A stretch of DNA of 64,000 bases from Rhabdornis inornatus (lineage: Eukaryota; Chordata; Aves; Passeriformes; Rhabdornithidae): positions 2,182,642 to 2,246,641 of the forward strand of contig VWZS01008816.1 of assembly GCA_013397075.1 (NCBI GenBank), read 5' to 3'. Positions within the stretch are counted from its first letter, which is position 1. Each line of letters starts with the position of its first letter. The notes under the pieces were generated by a model. The model worked only from the letters and a program-made list of their open reading frames with translations, ran no database searches and was not told the origin of the DNA. The translations under genes were made by a program, and so were the position numbers. This document shows positions 37,618-51,598 of this stretch, one piece after another.

Positions 37618-40600
37618 TCTTTAAGAATACACAGAAGGTTTTCCCAACTTTTCTCTTTTCAGTTATCTGCTAAATACATTATGTTATTATGATCCTTTGC
37701 TTAAGGAAGGCAGTGATTTTAGGATCAGGGATTGGACTCTATTATGATGATCAAATCTACCAGATTCAAGTTAAACTCTGTAGTAAGGGGCCACATAGCC
37801 CACTGCAATTAATTAGAGTAGTTCAGTGTAATTCAACAGAGCACACAGGGCTTTATATATAACTAATATTGTGGAATTCTTAACTCATAAAATCCCAAGT
37901 TACATCTAAATATTTATTCTGCATTTTAAAAGTGAGAAATTAAGAAATAATATGGACAAGCATAAACAACAATCAAGGTTAAAAGAATAGAAAAGTGAAG
38001 GGCAGAGTAAGCTAGCACAACTTTGAACTTTATAGGTCATGAAATCGTTGCTGCTTTCAGAAATGATAACATTTTGAAATGGAAGATTGTATCTCTTTTT
38101 ACACTTTGCTTTTTTAATTCTCCCCAGTGTCCAAGTTTACAAAGGTTAGATGCCAGTATAATCTAGAATAAGACCATCTGTGACTGATTTTGAAAGGTTA
38201 CTGAGAGGGAAATAGGATGTGTGAGAAGCCTCAGGGAATGCAGCTGACTCCTATTGTTTTCTAATAGATCTGATATTCCAATGAAAGACAAAATTACTGA
38301 ATTCTTGCTTGGATTTCCAGACAACATATCAAGATACCTAAGCAGTCAAATTAAGAACATATTTTACTACCTTCTTCCACCTAATATTATGACAAATTGT
38401 TGTCAAAATCTGATGCTTGTCAGAGATGTTGTGAGCGCTACCTGCATATCATAAACAAAATCAAACAAATAACACACATTTATTCGTTATAACCACTAAA
38501 AACTATCCAACCTTCACAAGTCCTGCTTAATAAAATAGACAGACTATTGCAGTAGAGAAGAAAGGCCAAAATTAACATTCATCATAATATTTCTGCAATT
38601 TTCTGCCCGTCTATCATCAGGTCACACCAATAATCAGGGTTAACCTGAGGAAAAGAAAATGTTATCCAGTCTGAAATGGCATAGTCTAGTCCTATAAAGG
38701 GCTTTGAATATTAAAGGGATGATTCTCCCCAGGGTCCCTGGAGAGACACCAAAGCACAGTAAAAAGAACTTCATCCACCATAGAAACACTACTTGTTAAA
38801 AAATGGGGATGTGGTGCTTTCTACCCAGCAGTTTCCTAGGAATGCATATTATTCAATATGCAAGGTATGAATCAAGGAAATCAAATTTAGTATATTTGGA
38901 CTTCAGGAGTCTAATATTGTGCAATGATAGGATTGGGAGAAAATTTTCAGATTAATAATTTTTTTGCCCAAAATGAAAGTTATCTGAACTGTTTCTGAGA
39001 CAGTGACTGACTCACAGAAGAAATACAGATGTAAACTATCTGCAAATGATACATTTCATTTGGGTGAATTCTGATAATCTGTGTGATTTAAAGAAAAGGA
39101 AAAATGAAGGTCAAGGGTTTTGTTGTTTTAGTTTTTCTTTTTTTTTTTTTTTAATTTCAGCTTCCAAACCAGCCAACTGTCTGTACAAGCACAGTCTAAA
39201 ATCTGTTAATAACAGATATCAAAAAAACCTTGTGCAGTCTAGACTAGCAGCATGTAATTGCCATACAGAAACAGGAGGGTTTTGATGTAGCAATCTTGTG
39301 ACAAATGGCTTCTTGCCTTCAAATACCATGATCTCCACCCTCCCCTTCATTCGGTTTTGGGGAAACTGCAGATTCTAGTATGACTTTGTGAAAACTAGGA
39401 TAAGATATACCTACACTTGGTCTAAGGGACAAACAGGAATGCCATCTGTACAGAGAGCCCAGGAACTTGCATTCTTTTACCTTATCTCTCAATAGTTTTC
39501 TATAAAACAGGAACAATAAACAGGAAGAGGACTGACTTCAAGAGTGAGAAATACTGCCTACAATGAAGTGTTCTGCTCCTTCATGCAAGCGCCTGCAGAG
39601 AGATCACAGGTAATTTTGAAACTCATAGTTTTTAAAGTTGAAAAAATACTTTCTCTGCAGCATCTTTTCTCCTCATAAGGGAAAACACATTTTAGTAAAA
39701 TTTTGAAATAGAGAAACCCTTAATGATAACTATTGAATTTGATATACCATACGAAGTGTTAGCTTTAAATCTCAAGTATCAATTTGGCTGGAAAAAAAGT
39801 TGATGGTTCTTCAGGAATCCAGATTCATGTTAACTTCTTGATCTAAATTACCTTTTCATAACTTATACAAATTTTCATAATTACTTAGATATGCATTTGT
39901 ATCTATTCTGGACATCTAATAGTCTAGACTGGTTATGTCAAGCTCCTCTCATCAAGTTCCTCTTACAACTGTACCAAAGTGCTTCTTGCAAATAGTCCAG
40001 CAGAGAATGAAATCCCCACATGTTTAATTCCTAATCATTAAAAGTAAATTATTTATATTCACCATTTTGAATTATTTTAGATAATGCATGACTTTGAAAA
40101 AGGCAGGAACTTAGTGTTATTATCCATTATTAGATAAGGAACTTAGAAGCATGGAAATAAAGTTGCAGTCTATTTTCATGCAGTTTCTTTATCAAAATAA
40201 CCATATATGGGGTTTCACTTTCTGTCTGTCATTTCAGCAACAAACCATTTTACTTACAGTTATTTTGGGATTTTATATTTGGCTCAGAGGAAGAGAAACA
40301 TCCTAAAGGGTGAAGACATACATCATTTGTCCTCCTGAAAGCTGAACTGCCTCCACAGTTCCAAAACCAGAGAGACAGCAGTTTAAAGAGCAAGCAACTG
40401 AATCACTGGTTTCTCTGACTCCTTCAAACATATTGTGAGTGGCCATGCTGCTTGTGTTGAGAAATTCTTTAAATTTGGACATATTTTCTAACCAGGTTAT
40501 TTGGTGAGATTAAATAAAACCCCCAGTCAGCTAATTGTTTTTCAGTTAGCTTGACTTATACCAACATATACCAGCTAGTAAGGCAATTTGTTAAGGCTGA

Positions 40601-42924
40601 CTAATCATACAGGAAGGTTGTAGCAAGTAGCAGTCTTAACAGTAGTAGAGGAAAAATTATCATAGTTCTCTTTAAATATAAGAGGTAAAAAGGAACAATC
40701 ACCTTGTCTTTATTAATAGCATTTTTTAAAAAAGTCTTGTTTTGCAGTAATGTCTATAACAGAAGTCTTAAACAGGTTTCCAGATAGCACATGGTTAAGT
40801 AATACCATCTTAAGCAGGTCACAGAAAGCTTTTTTTGGGAGGTGAGGGTTCAGAATCCATCTCTTTCTTGAATCTGTGCTGATACAAAGAGAGAGAACGA
40901 AATGAAATAAAGAAGTATGCTTCAGCACAGTGTGCCAGTATAGGGAATTTACTTTTCTACTGAGAAGTAATTTTTATTTTTGTTCAGTACAGAAATCCAG
41001 GACATACTGCCAAAGTCAGGACCGTGCTAAAACCAAGCTGGATGCAAGCCTGAATGATACAGAAAGTTCAAATTTCAGAGAAAAAAAAAAAGTAAGTTTT
41101 CTGCCTAAAGCGCCTGTGACTCTATATTCCAGATGCTTTAAATGGTGATATAAAACCACTGCACCTAAGCAATACATTTTCCCTGCAATAATATGAACTC
41201 GGAGCTGCAGACATCTTTCTCAATTTGCCTTTTTCTACAACTTCTAAAGCATCTTTTGGGTTTTCCATGTGAAAGTATGCTTCTGCTAAAGGACTTAGTG
41301 ATTAAACTTATCAAATTCTGGTATCTGATTTCAGAATTTCAGAGGCATAGCTTTTAATACACATCTCATTTTCTCCATTGAACATGCCATTAAGCAACAA
41401 AGCAGAGAACTTTTCCCCCTTAGTTTGTTTTTTAAAAGATAATTATTTTATATTTTATGAACTGCCAATTATAGATGTGAAATTTTAAGAGTCTCTGTTT
41501 ACACCCTTGAGATACCTTGTCATTTATTCATATTAAGAGTGTGGTAGTAGAGGAGAGTGTATGAGGAAAAAAAAAACTTTACTGAAAAGAACATTTACAC
41601 TAAAAATATCTAATAAAGATACAAGATATGCTGCACTTCAGGTGTTTTCTGGAATCACATGCAGAAGTGAAGCAGTAACAACTAAGGCCATCTATTTGAA
41701 AGAAGTAAAGACCAGAAGTATGCACCGTGTCTTCCTAGAGATAGAAAATGCTGCTCCCAACAACACAATGACTTGACAGGAGATATTATCACAGCCAAAA
41801 GATGCAGTGGTCACATATTCATGTGTATATAAAGCATACATTACTCCAGGGTTCTCACTAGCTAAATATTACTTGGTTTACTTTTCCTCACCAATAATCA
41901 GCAAAGAGAAGTGGCAAGGCTGATTAGCACACTGAAGAAAAGGAGTTTCACCTGATACCATATACTTGTGTTATATCAGCAAAGTTAATCTAGCTATTGT
42001 TTGCTAATAAGCTAGTTTTTTTCATTAAAGTGTTCAAGTAATTTAATTTTATTTTTATTGTGATGTAAACACATGAAGGACTGAAGATAAACAGAACTGA
42101 AGATAATTTGTAAGTCTAACTTTTCGAGGAACCTGCATGTCTGTAAGGGGTCATCGGATGTGTTGAATATGTATGTAAGGCAGATAACAGAATAACTCAA
42201 TCTAAGGGAATATTAGTTAGGCTTTAATTTTAGTTAGGCTTATTCTGCTAATTTGGAAAAAGGTTTATGCAGACCTTAATTGTGCAGGTCCCTATTTTAA
42301 ATGTTTCAAGTAATTAAAAAGTTACCATGATCTGAGATGAACACTACCTAGTGTTTATCGTTTCATAGACTAAAAAAACAACTTCAGTTAATGCAGTTAT
42401 GTAAAAATGAGGATAAGAAATGACATTAACATGCAAAGCTATTAGTTTTTTGATTTAGCTGTTCCACAGCTGCAACAACCATGTGTTGATGTGCTATGAA
42501 GCTGAAGAAACCTCTACAATTCATTGACAATAATTTATTTAAAAGTACAGAGGATGATTTAGTAAATTTTTTTTACTATTTAGGACGTTTTTGGCACAGT
42601 TTATAAACTGACTTCCACTGACAGTTAAAGATAGGACATCTGTGTGCCTTCTTTTGATGGTAATTATAAATAAAGTTGCAGGGAATGGATTCAATTGAAA
42701 GGTCCTCTGACATACTGAAGAGTTGTGTGAAAACCCTTAGGTTGTTCCTATGTCATAATATGCATATTCATAAGAAAAATAAAATCATCTCATTATACAG
42801 AACGTTTGGTTTATTTTTTTATTATTATTGTTTCTTTGAAGCAAAATTCAATGAATTCATAAAAATGGATAGTATGCATGAAGTAGTAGAGACAAGGATG
42901 TTTTTATATCCAACTTTTTTAGTA
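37618..42924. other. Unannotated interval
   Basis: AT-rich, repeat-poor DNA. A T14 run lies near 39138. Nothing coding or mobile was recognised. Confidence 0.4.
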
Positions 42925-44176
42925 ATTATTCAAGTTATAAGACAGTTTGTTAGGGAAAGTAAAAGTCAAGTGCACAAGTAAAACAGTGCAAGGAATTCAC
43001 TCACCAGGCAGGCCTTCAGCCATCCACAGGAGAGCAGGGAGCCATCACACATGAAACAATGACTTGGGAAACAAATGCCATCACTTTGAACATCCCCTCC
43101 GTGTTATGAGCTGTCCCCAAAATGGTGAGAGCAACCTAGGTTTTAATAGATCCCTCAGGGTGGATTAAAGCAAAATGACACTGAATGATCACTGTTTGTA
43201 AATATATATATGTAGGGCTTATGTTAGAACAATTTGGTACCAATGGGAAGCAGTTATGTAGCCTTTTGGTTATTATTATCTATAGCAATATAGCAATACA
43301 AAAGATAAAAATATTACCTAGGAAAATGTATAAGGAAGAGAAAGGAAAGAACAGAATAGTAGAAAGATACACAATCACCACCCATTGATCTTCTGATGAG
43401 ACTTGATTGTTGGAGCTTAGCTTTCCCTTGGTCAAAGTGGTGGTCCATTGGGACAGCGTAAGAAGCCCACAAAATACAAAGTCTGGCAAGTTAAACTACA
43501 CTCAGGCTAAATTGGGAACAGTCTGGTACCTCCTCTAGGAGCAAGAATCTTTCAGTCCTCTGGTACAAGGCTTCAGAAATGAGTCTGGAGGTGCTCTGGA
43601 GGCCTTTGATGGTTTTAGACACCTTCTAAATCATGACAGCTGCCTCTCATGTCAGTGCAGTTGAGGCAGTTATGCCCCATGAGACCTTCCTTGGGGATAG
43701 GAGGGGGGAATTTTACAACTGAGTTGTATAAGGGAGGGCAGTAGGCATGGTAAGAGGCACCATCTTGACTTGCAGGACTTGCCTGTCATCCACCTCAAAG
43801 CCTGGCTTGTAGCCTCGAGGCAATGCCAGTTTACTCCCTCAGTCTTTATGCACTGGCCATTTATGCAGACTGGCCATTACACACCCAAAACCTCACCTCC
43901 TCCCCCTGGGACGTATAAACCTGGCCTCAGCAAAGTACCCTGGTGCCTCCACAAATAGGCAAATGTTTTGAGACATTAAACTTCAGAAACTCTTGTGCTC
44001 CTCCATCTCCTTGCTGTGGGTATTGTGAAGAGCAGAAGCACTGTGTAAGCCCAGTTTAGCAACAACTAGAACATCCCTGGGTTATCAACGCTGTTTTGGT
44101 CGCAAATCCAAAACAGACCACCATAGTAGCTGCTGTGAAGAAAATTAGCTCTCATCCCAGCCAAAGAAGATAGACA
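42925..44176 (-). mobile_element. ERVL-like LTR split by an insertion
   Basis: Positions 42925-43100 match one end and 43989-44176 match the other end of the LTR family at 5757-6342 (minus strand). Diagnostic blocks are AAGGAATTCACTCACC near 42990, CCATCCACAGGAGAGCAGGG near 43020, and the stretch from TGTGTAAGCCCAG (about 44042) to ATCCCAGCCAAAG. About 0.9 kb of unrelated sequence lies between. The host LTR is also missing part of its middle and its far left end, so insertion was accompanied or followed by deletion. Confidence 0.75.
43105..43988 (+). mobile_element. Retroviral fragment nested in the LTR
   Basis: The insert shows a plus-strand polypurine run, GGGGATAGGAGGGGGGAA (43693-43710), followed by a segment of about 275 bp with a TATA-like GTATAAA (43913-43919). 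That is the layout of the 3' end of a provirus: internal end, polypurine tract, LTR. The upstream 43170-43690 would then be internal 3' sequence, but no env or pol motif is legible. Family unknown; it may be of the ERVK/alpharetrovirus-like kind. Boundaries are approximate and no target duplication was found. Confidence 0.45.
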
Positions 44177-47100
44177 ACTTTACTAGAAATGGAGTTTCAT
44201 TAACATCAAGTCATGCATATTTAAATATCTTTGTAAAATTATAGCGGCAGATATGTATAAGACATTTAAAGGTCCTGAAGTGAAAGGTGAGCCTAGGAAA
44301 TTAAAAATGGATTAAGCTGGTTCTAAAATCAATCCATCAGTATAAAAGTTTTATAAATTTTCCCCAGCTATGCTACGCTGATAATAAAAAAATACTAAAA
44401 ATAAATGCTTAACAAGAGTGTTTTGAAGAAAATTTAAGCTGCATTAAAAAATCCCAAATATTTAAAATAATTAAGAAAACATGTAAAATAGATGAGAAAG
44501 CCAACTCCAATCTGAACTACACTGACAAATTAATGTTGTTCTGTAGCTAGTAAATGTTTCTTTATAAAGTACATTAAACTGAAGTCCAAAACTAGAGCTA
44601 ATAAACACTAGGTTGACAAATCCAAATTAAGGAGACAGACGCTGGTTGAAGAGCACACACCAAAATACTTTAAAAAATCATTTTATTAAGTCAAATTAAT
44701 TCATGCACACTCTTTTTCATACTATAATAGGTCATTGTCAAATGTGATATATTTTTAATCTTCTACTTATTGCAACTATTTCTTTGTGCTGCTTAACAAT
44801 TTGCATCCAAAGAATTCAGCATCCATGTGGGGCTGTTATTATAGGACTTTTGAATACATTACCCTTCTCTGTTGTAATTAATCTTTTAATCACCTGGTCC
44901 TACTTCAGCAGAAAAAGGTGGTCAATTAATACAGATACATACGTCTATGTATACTGTCTGTGCCTGCTGATAGCATTCCTTTTGATATTGCATTTTGTGA
45001 AAGCAATCTTAGTGATTCCTTTTTAGGGTTTACAATGCCTTCATCGAAACACTTATGATTTTCAGTAGGAAGACTGCTTTCCTTGTTTTGGTAAAACTTG
45101 ATATTTTCTCTTATTTTGCTTCTATGAATGAAGTTAGCTTCTCATTCCATTTGTGGTTTTGATTTGTCTCTAGCTCCCTGTACTCAATACATACTCAACA
45201 TGCATTCTTCAGGCAGTTCTGGGTGCCTCAGGTTCAAGCATTGCAATGATCACTTTCTGTGACCTGTGATGCAGAGAAGTTATTTTCTTAGGAATGTGTA
45301 CCTGAACCAGTAAAAACTATTATTACTAAACAACAAGTGGTTGCAGGGACTCAAATTAAATCTGGAAGCAACATATTTTAGCAAAAAAATAGCAAAAGAT
45401 CATCTGACAAAAGGGTATGATCTCCACTGAAACGCAGAGTTAAGGTGTGTGATAGTAAAAAGTGTGACTAAATGTTACCCATCAAATTTGAAATCAGCTT
45501 TCAGATCAGTAAAAATTGCAGAAAGCGCTTGAAAGCAAACTTAAAAAAAAACTGAAAACCAAGTTCCCAATACTAGGTGACAAAGAAAGAGAAGTATTCA
45601 AATTCAAAAATGCAGCAGTTGTTGTATCCAACTTTTTTTGTAGCATTTTAATTTACCTATTAATTATGGGATTAAGGTATTAATTTTCAGTCACCAATTT
45701 GAAATGTGCTTGATGGTTTTTTCAAGGTCAAGTGGAAATAGGAATTCTCACCAAGTGAAATGGTAACAGTGTTTTTAAAAGCAGAAGCAACATAGAAAAA
45801 GAGAAGGCAAAACAGTTCATTACAAGATTTCCACCATGAGTCTTGAAAACTCTGATAATCATTGAAACTAAGCAAAACAAGGATACATTGGAATCCAAGG
45901 TTTCAGCACAAGAGTAAGTACGTGATTTTGGCAACTACTCTAATATTTTTAATTCAGATTATAGAAAAATATAAAGAATTTGTGTTCTAACTTGTAAACG
46001 TTGCTGCTAAGAATGCAATAGACTCATTTTTATCAAATGGAGAATTAAACAGAACCACAGAATTTTGAAAAATTCAAAATCTTACCTTTCAGTCATATAA
46101 TTCTGCCAGCTTTTATAGTGTTCTCTTTTTACTAAAAGACTACTTATAAGGGAAAAAAGGAACAAACTCACATAAACAGTTTTTATATCAACAGCATCAT
46201 TTCAGTAAAAAAGGCAAGCAAATAAAGAATTTGAGTGGTTTGTAGGAAAACAGCTTTCTTTTAGTTGAGCTCAGATGAAACAATCTCTTCTCATTAGCAT
46301 TCATGAAGGTATAAGATTGGATGTGAGACTTTTGTGGCAGTCATTTCAAGTATTTCTTAGATTTCTGGAATGAAAACAAGTCCCATAAGTCCCATCACCT
46401 TCATCTAGACATGGCCAAGGCCAGTTTAAATTCATGCTGACACTTGCAGATAGTCAACTGGCATACTTGCCCAGCTGTGTTCTCCAAATACATTTCAGAT
46501 TCCACATTACCTGATTTTATACTGGAAACTGACACAATGAACCACCAAGAAAGCCATATGAAATGCATGAAAAATGCCTCTATTTTCCCTTTTCAATGTA
46601 CAGACTACTGCAATATTGATGCAGCAAAGACAGAAATAAGAAATAAATTTCAAGGTTTCATCACTTAAGGTATGCTTTGGTAGCGTGCCCATTTTGATCT
46701 AGTACAGTATTTTTAGGTATCATAAATAAATATGACCCACCAGCCATTAAGTCTGACTTAGAGACTGTGACATATGGCTGTTATACATACAGAGTCCCTT
46801 GGATTCTTACAAAACCCGACTAAGGTCAAGGAAACCTGTGCCTTTCCTCTCTCATTTATATTTTATGATTCAGGAACAAGATGAAGTCCTCTAGACAGCT
46901 ATTACTGAGTCACACAGTAGATGGATATGTTTCAGATTATGATTTATCAGGGTCAAAAAGTGGTGTAACTCACCAGATTTTGACACAATTGCCTTCACAG
47001 ATACTTAAATTATTAGGAAATAGCATATGACAGCTTAGTTTCATTTCAGAAATCCCTAGTACTTGAAAAGATATTCACATCTTTTTTTTCATAAGTGGTG

Positions 47101-48279
47101 ATCATAGCATTAGTAATGTTATTATCAATTCTCTAGGTAGCACGCAATTAATATATTCTGACATATTCATCATGTGCATATTTGTATTGACATGGCTAAA
47201 AGTTTTTTCATTATATTTCTTAGCCAAAGGCAAAATTAGGTCCTATGCCAGTTTTCATTCTATCTGTGCTAAAACTGAAATTCTATACATGGAAAGAAGA
47301 AATAATAAAAAGAATGTACCATTGACAAGTGTGAACTGAATTGTGAGGTGTGTTCTTTGTTGTCTAATAGAATCTCAAACACAAAAATAATGAGATCCTC
47401 TCTGGCCTGGGGCTTGGATCCTAAAGCCTATGCACCCACAGGACTTTATGAACTTCTAAAGTCTCATCAAAATCAATAGTAGTATTCATGAGATGAAAGT
47501 TATTTGCATCCTTAGGTCTTTTCAAAGTCAATGCTTTTATTATTTGGATTCAGACTCAAAGTTTATAGTGACCAACTGTGTCAGTACCTCAGTGAAAGAG
47601 TAACAGAAAAATTATGTCTGTTATGCTGAGTTCAAGAAAAAATACTTTCTTCTTTTCACTTCACTTCTCTTTGTGTGCTTTGAATATGTCAACAGCCTGA
47701 TATAACAAATCAGCATGCCATTGGTTTACGAAATTTTTTGAAGTATGCTTAAATCAGCAGTCAGCAAGTACAGATTTTTTTTCTATTATTGTAATATTGG
47801 TTTATGACTGTTAAAGTACAAAAATGTTACAGATTTTACATGTAAATCATGCAAAAGCACAAAAATAATACAAATTAAAGAGCTAGTGTGATGAAGACAT
47901 CTGAGGTTCACATTACAGACAGACAGACATCTCGTAACTTCAATTAAACAAGAGGTGGAGGACACAGAATAGAGATTGTCTGTTAATGGGACCAACACTG
48001 ACAGTACACAGAAATCACCTAACTCTGATCTTTGCAGATTAGCAACAGCCAGCAACAAGATGCTGCAACTGGGTAAAACAAAACCAGAAACATCTCCCTG
48101 ACCCCTTTTTAGAGAGTCAGCAGTAGCAGAGACATTGGAAAAGCACCAGTGAAATGGCAATGTCTTTTCGTCCTTTTTTTTTTTTTTCACTTCCTATGGA
48201 TGAAAACAGGCGGTTCCTCTTACTTGTCTCTTCTGTAACAAGAACTTGATAGCCTAGTTCTCCTGTGCTCTTCAGCTAG
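44177..48279. other. Unannotated interval
   Basis: AT-rich, repeat-poor DNA with nothing recognised. A 134-codon minus-strand frame at 47786-48190 starts in a T15 tract and has no motif. Confidence 0.4.
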
Positions 48280-48815
48280 GAGTTTCAGACGAGAGAGAAG
48301 GAAGATAGGAAAGCCAGTCACTGTACTTTTTTTGAGAACTTGGTCTAGATGAGACCTTGCAAGGCATCGAATCAATCAGGTTGCTCAAAGCTCCATCTAT
48401 CTTAGCCCTGAACACTTCCACAGATGAGGCATCTCCAGCTTCTCTGGGAAACCTGTTCCAGTGCCTCACCCCCCTCACAGTGAATAATTTCCTCCCAGTA
48501 TCTCATCTAAACTTAGAGTCTTTCAGTTTAAAGACATTCCTCCTTGCCATATCACTACATTCCTCGTCAAAAGTCCCTCTCCAGCTCTCTTGCAAACCCC
48601 TTTAGATTCTGTAAGGCTCCTATAAGGTCTCATTTATCTTCTCCATGTAGAACAACCCCTACTTGACCAGCCTATCTTCATAGAAGGGATGCTTCAGATG
48701 TCTGACCAATTCAGTGTCCATCCTCAGGACTTTCTCCAACAGGTCCATCTCCTCCTTATGTTGGGGGCCTCAGAGCTGGATGCAGTACTCCAGGTGGTCC
48801 CATGAGTTCTGAAAA
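48280..48815 (-). mobile_element. CR1 LINE 3' portion with readable ORF2 C-terminus
   Basis: A minus-strand frame (48272-48478) carries the CR1 ORF2 C-terminal signature: VRHWNRFPREAGDASS, then EVFRAKIDGALSNLI. The DNA to about 48815 continues upstream through the region encoding the segment before it, with frameshifts. The sequence beyond the stop (towards 48280) would be the CR1 3' untranslated region. The copy is 5'-truncated. Confidence 0.88.
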
Positions 48816-49854
48816 AAGGGGGAGAATAACCTCCTTCAACCTGCTGCTGTATATACCTTTGCTCACAATTGTATTAATTTTTAAAACGTACAGCCCTGAC
48901 TTGGACAAATTCCTTTTGCAAGTAAAAATCATGGGTATGTGTATTTCTATGCTCAGCAAAACCAGGATGATATTATCACTACAAAATTTCTTAAATAGCA
49001 AACAAGAAATACCATAAAGTTCAATAAGCACATCCTCCCTCTCAGAAAACCCCAGAGGAATACACACAAGGATAGTATATGCAATGTACTTACCAATAGC
49101 AAAATTGTAGATTCTGAAGTTCCCAAAGGTGATAGGAGGGTCATACATCTAAGAACACTATCACAGCTTTTCGACCTCAGTTCTTTAGGAAAGATGAATA
49201 TCAAAATTAGTGTTTTAAGAGCAACTGAATGGAGTAAATCCAAAGCATTTCAAAATATGAAATGAGATTATTGTTTGCACATATAAAGATACAGAATAGC
49301 TTTAACTTATATTTTGATTCATGCTATATAAACCTGTTTTTCAGCTTTTATCAAATCCTGGTTTTCAATAAAAACATTGTGTATCTAAGCTCCAAAACCT
49401 TTATTCTGATTAATTGAATATTCAGACACACACTCTATTTAGCTACTTTTTACCATCTTACATATACTCTAAGCTCTCTGTTAGAACATTTGCAACCACC
49501 ATAAGTCAACTGGATTTTCTTTTGAAGGCTTCCTTTTTCTCTTCCTTCATTATTTTAATATGCATTTTTTTCTTTGCAAACATGTGCTAAGTAGTTTTTA
49601 TCTCCATTTCTCCTTCTCCAAAAACCAGGAGCATTTGGAAGTAGGAAGAAGAACACACAAACATTTGGTTTTGGTAATATAAACACTCAGGGGAAGTACG
49701 ATGCTCCCAGCTGGCTCCAAACTGAAGGACTTTCTAACACTGTCTGCTTATATGTAGGGCATATGTACAAAATAGGCACGGTGAAGTATAAGAAGCTGAA
49801 AAGGCAAAGAAGATTACACACGAAGAGGTGAGAGAAGAAAATTATCCAGAAGTG
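48816..49854. other. Unannotated interval
   Basis: AT-rich. A 130-codon minus-strand frame begins inside the CR1 and runs leftwards out of unique DNA. It has no motif and is not called. Confidence 0.35.
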
Positions 49855-50310
49855 GAAGGCTGGGAATATTGACTACACAGACTTTAATAAAGCCTATGAA
49901 GCCATTTCCCACAGCATTCTCTGGAACAAGCTGGCTGCTTATGGCTTGGATTAGCATACTCATTGCAGAATAAAAGCCTGGCTGGATGGTCAGGCTCAAA
50001 GAGTGCTGGTGAAAGAGGTTGAATTCAACTGGTGGTTGGTCACCAGTGGTGCTGCCCAAGGCTCAGTATTGGTTCCAGTCTTGTTTAACATCTTTGTGAA
50101 TGATCTAAACCAGGGGATCAAGGGTACCCTTGGTGAGTTTGCAGACGACACTAAATTGGGCAAGAGTTTTAATCTGCTGGAAGGTAGGAAGGCTCTACAG
50201 AGGGATCTGGACAGGCTGGATCAATAGGATAAGTCCAGTGGTATGAGGTTCGATAAGGTGAAGTGCCAGGTCCTGCACTTCGATCTCAAGAACGCCATGC
50301 ATCCAATTTT
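49855..50310 (+). mobile_element. CR1 LINE fragment with RT motifs A to C
   Basis: Reverse-transcriptase motifs are legible in one orientation: DFNKAYEAISHSILWNKL (motif A, about 49870-49925), SGAAQGSVLVPVLFN (motif B region, about 50045-50090) and FADDTKLG (motif C, catalytic Asp pair, about 50138-50161). The frame then continues through the QRDLDRLDQ block. A stop interrupts the frame after motif A, near 49952, so the copy is dead. It ends near 50310 without reaching the CR1 3' end. Confidence 0.92.
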
Positions 50311-50859
50311 AGTTGTGTAGAAGTTTTGAAGCTACACAGACTGCTCAGTTATTCTAGTAGCTGGACTGACTAGTTCAATATATAACTATCAGAAGCCAGT
50401 AGAATTTTCCCCTTTATTTTCAGTTCACACAGGTTTGTCACGAAATGTGGCTCCATTTCCATTGTCTCTATTCAGAATTCAGCCTTAAATATTCTTTTTG
50501 CCATTTGCTCAAATTCAAGTATCTGCTGTTAATGCCTCTCTTGTATCCAAAACAAGTAATTCCCATGTCAAGCAGATGGAGCAATATTCTCTTAACATTT
50601 GCTAAATTTCACTGCACCATGTATACGCACTTCAGCAATACAGGACAAAAAAAAATTTACAAAATTTCCTTTCCTCAAACATGACTAGGATTAACTGTAG
50701 TTTCTCTTTCTCAGAACATTAAAAAATGACACAACTAGGGAAACTGCATCTAATTTCAGTCCTGAAAATGAAGCAATTGTGAATTGGTCCCTCAATGGCT
50801 GACTAAAACTATGTCATCACTGCTCCTACAGGAGATCCTTTATTTCCTGTTTTTCTCTC
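50311..50859. other. Unannotated interval
   Basis: AT-rich, nothing recognised. Confidence 0.4.
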
Positions 50860-51598
50860 TGTCCTGGGGTGACTTTATGACACTGAATTTTATCCCACGC
50901 TGCCTGTTTAGCCCAGAACTTAAAAAAAACCAACCAACCAACAAAAAAACAAACAAACAAACAAAAAAAAACACCAAAAAAAACCCCCAGAAAACCCCAA
51001 AAACACAGATCTGAGAGCAAACGGAGGGGGAAGCAGTGGTGAGCAGTTTGTAGGTGCAGACGCTTCATTTCACTCCCCCAGAATTCTTTTTCTCTCAGCG
51101 CGCGTTGTCTGCAGCATAGATAGCGGGAGAGAGCTCTTCTTTTAAAAGCTCTGCTTTTCGTTAGTTTTTTTTTTTTAGCTAGCTGAGGCAGAGAAGTTCC
51201 CTGGACTGTGGCTTTTCTTTTTCTTGGAACTGATCAGCCTGCTCTGGACTGAAAACCCAGAAAACACTGGGAGCTCATGCCTGTGTCCCACCAGGGCAGG
51301 GACGTGGCATTTTCCATTGCAGAAGGGACTGAGAGAGACTGAGTGAGCTGAGCTACACCCCACGACAAGGATTCTCTGAATTTGCCATCTCTTCCAGACA
51401 GTGAGAGGTTTTATTGTTTAATATTATTCATTTTGCCATGTTTGTGAGTACATTGCTTGTTAAATTAACAGGTTTTTTTTCCATTTTTTTCAAAAGAAGT
51501 TAACCTCCCAAACCAATTGGGAGAAGGCCACTTGAATTTGCTTTCTAGAAAAGACCACTTCAGAAGTTTCCTCCCCAAATTTGCCCTAAACCAGGACA
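50860..51598 (+). mobile_element. Solo LTR with near-perfect target duplication
   Basis: The element begins TGTCCTGGGGTGAC and ends CCAGGACA, giving matching inverted TGTCCTGG/CCAGGACA termini. Flanks CTCTC (50855-50859) and CTCTT (51599-51603) agree at four of five positions. It is 739 bp. An A/C-rich tract (about 50922-51002) lies in the 5' part. A TTTTAAAAG TATA-like box at about 51140 precedes a plausible R/U5 region. I recognise it as a bird ERV LTR type but cannot name it. No interior was found. Confidence 0.82.

Noticed and set aside
49800..50310. Functional reverse transcriptase gene
   Set aside because: Motifs A to C are legible, but the frame has a stop after motif A and the element is truncated at both ends.
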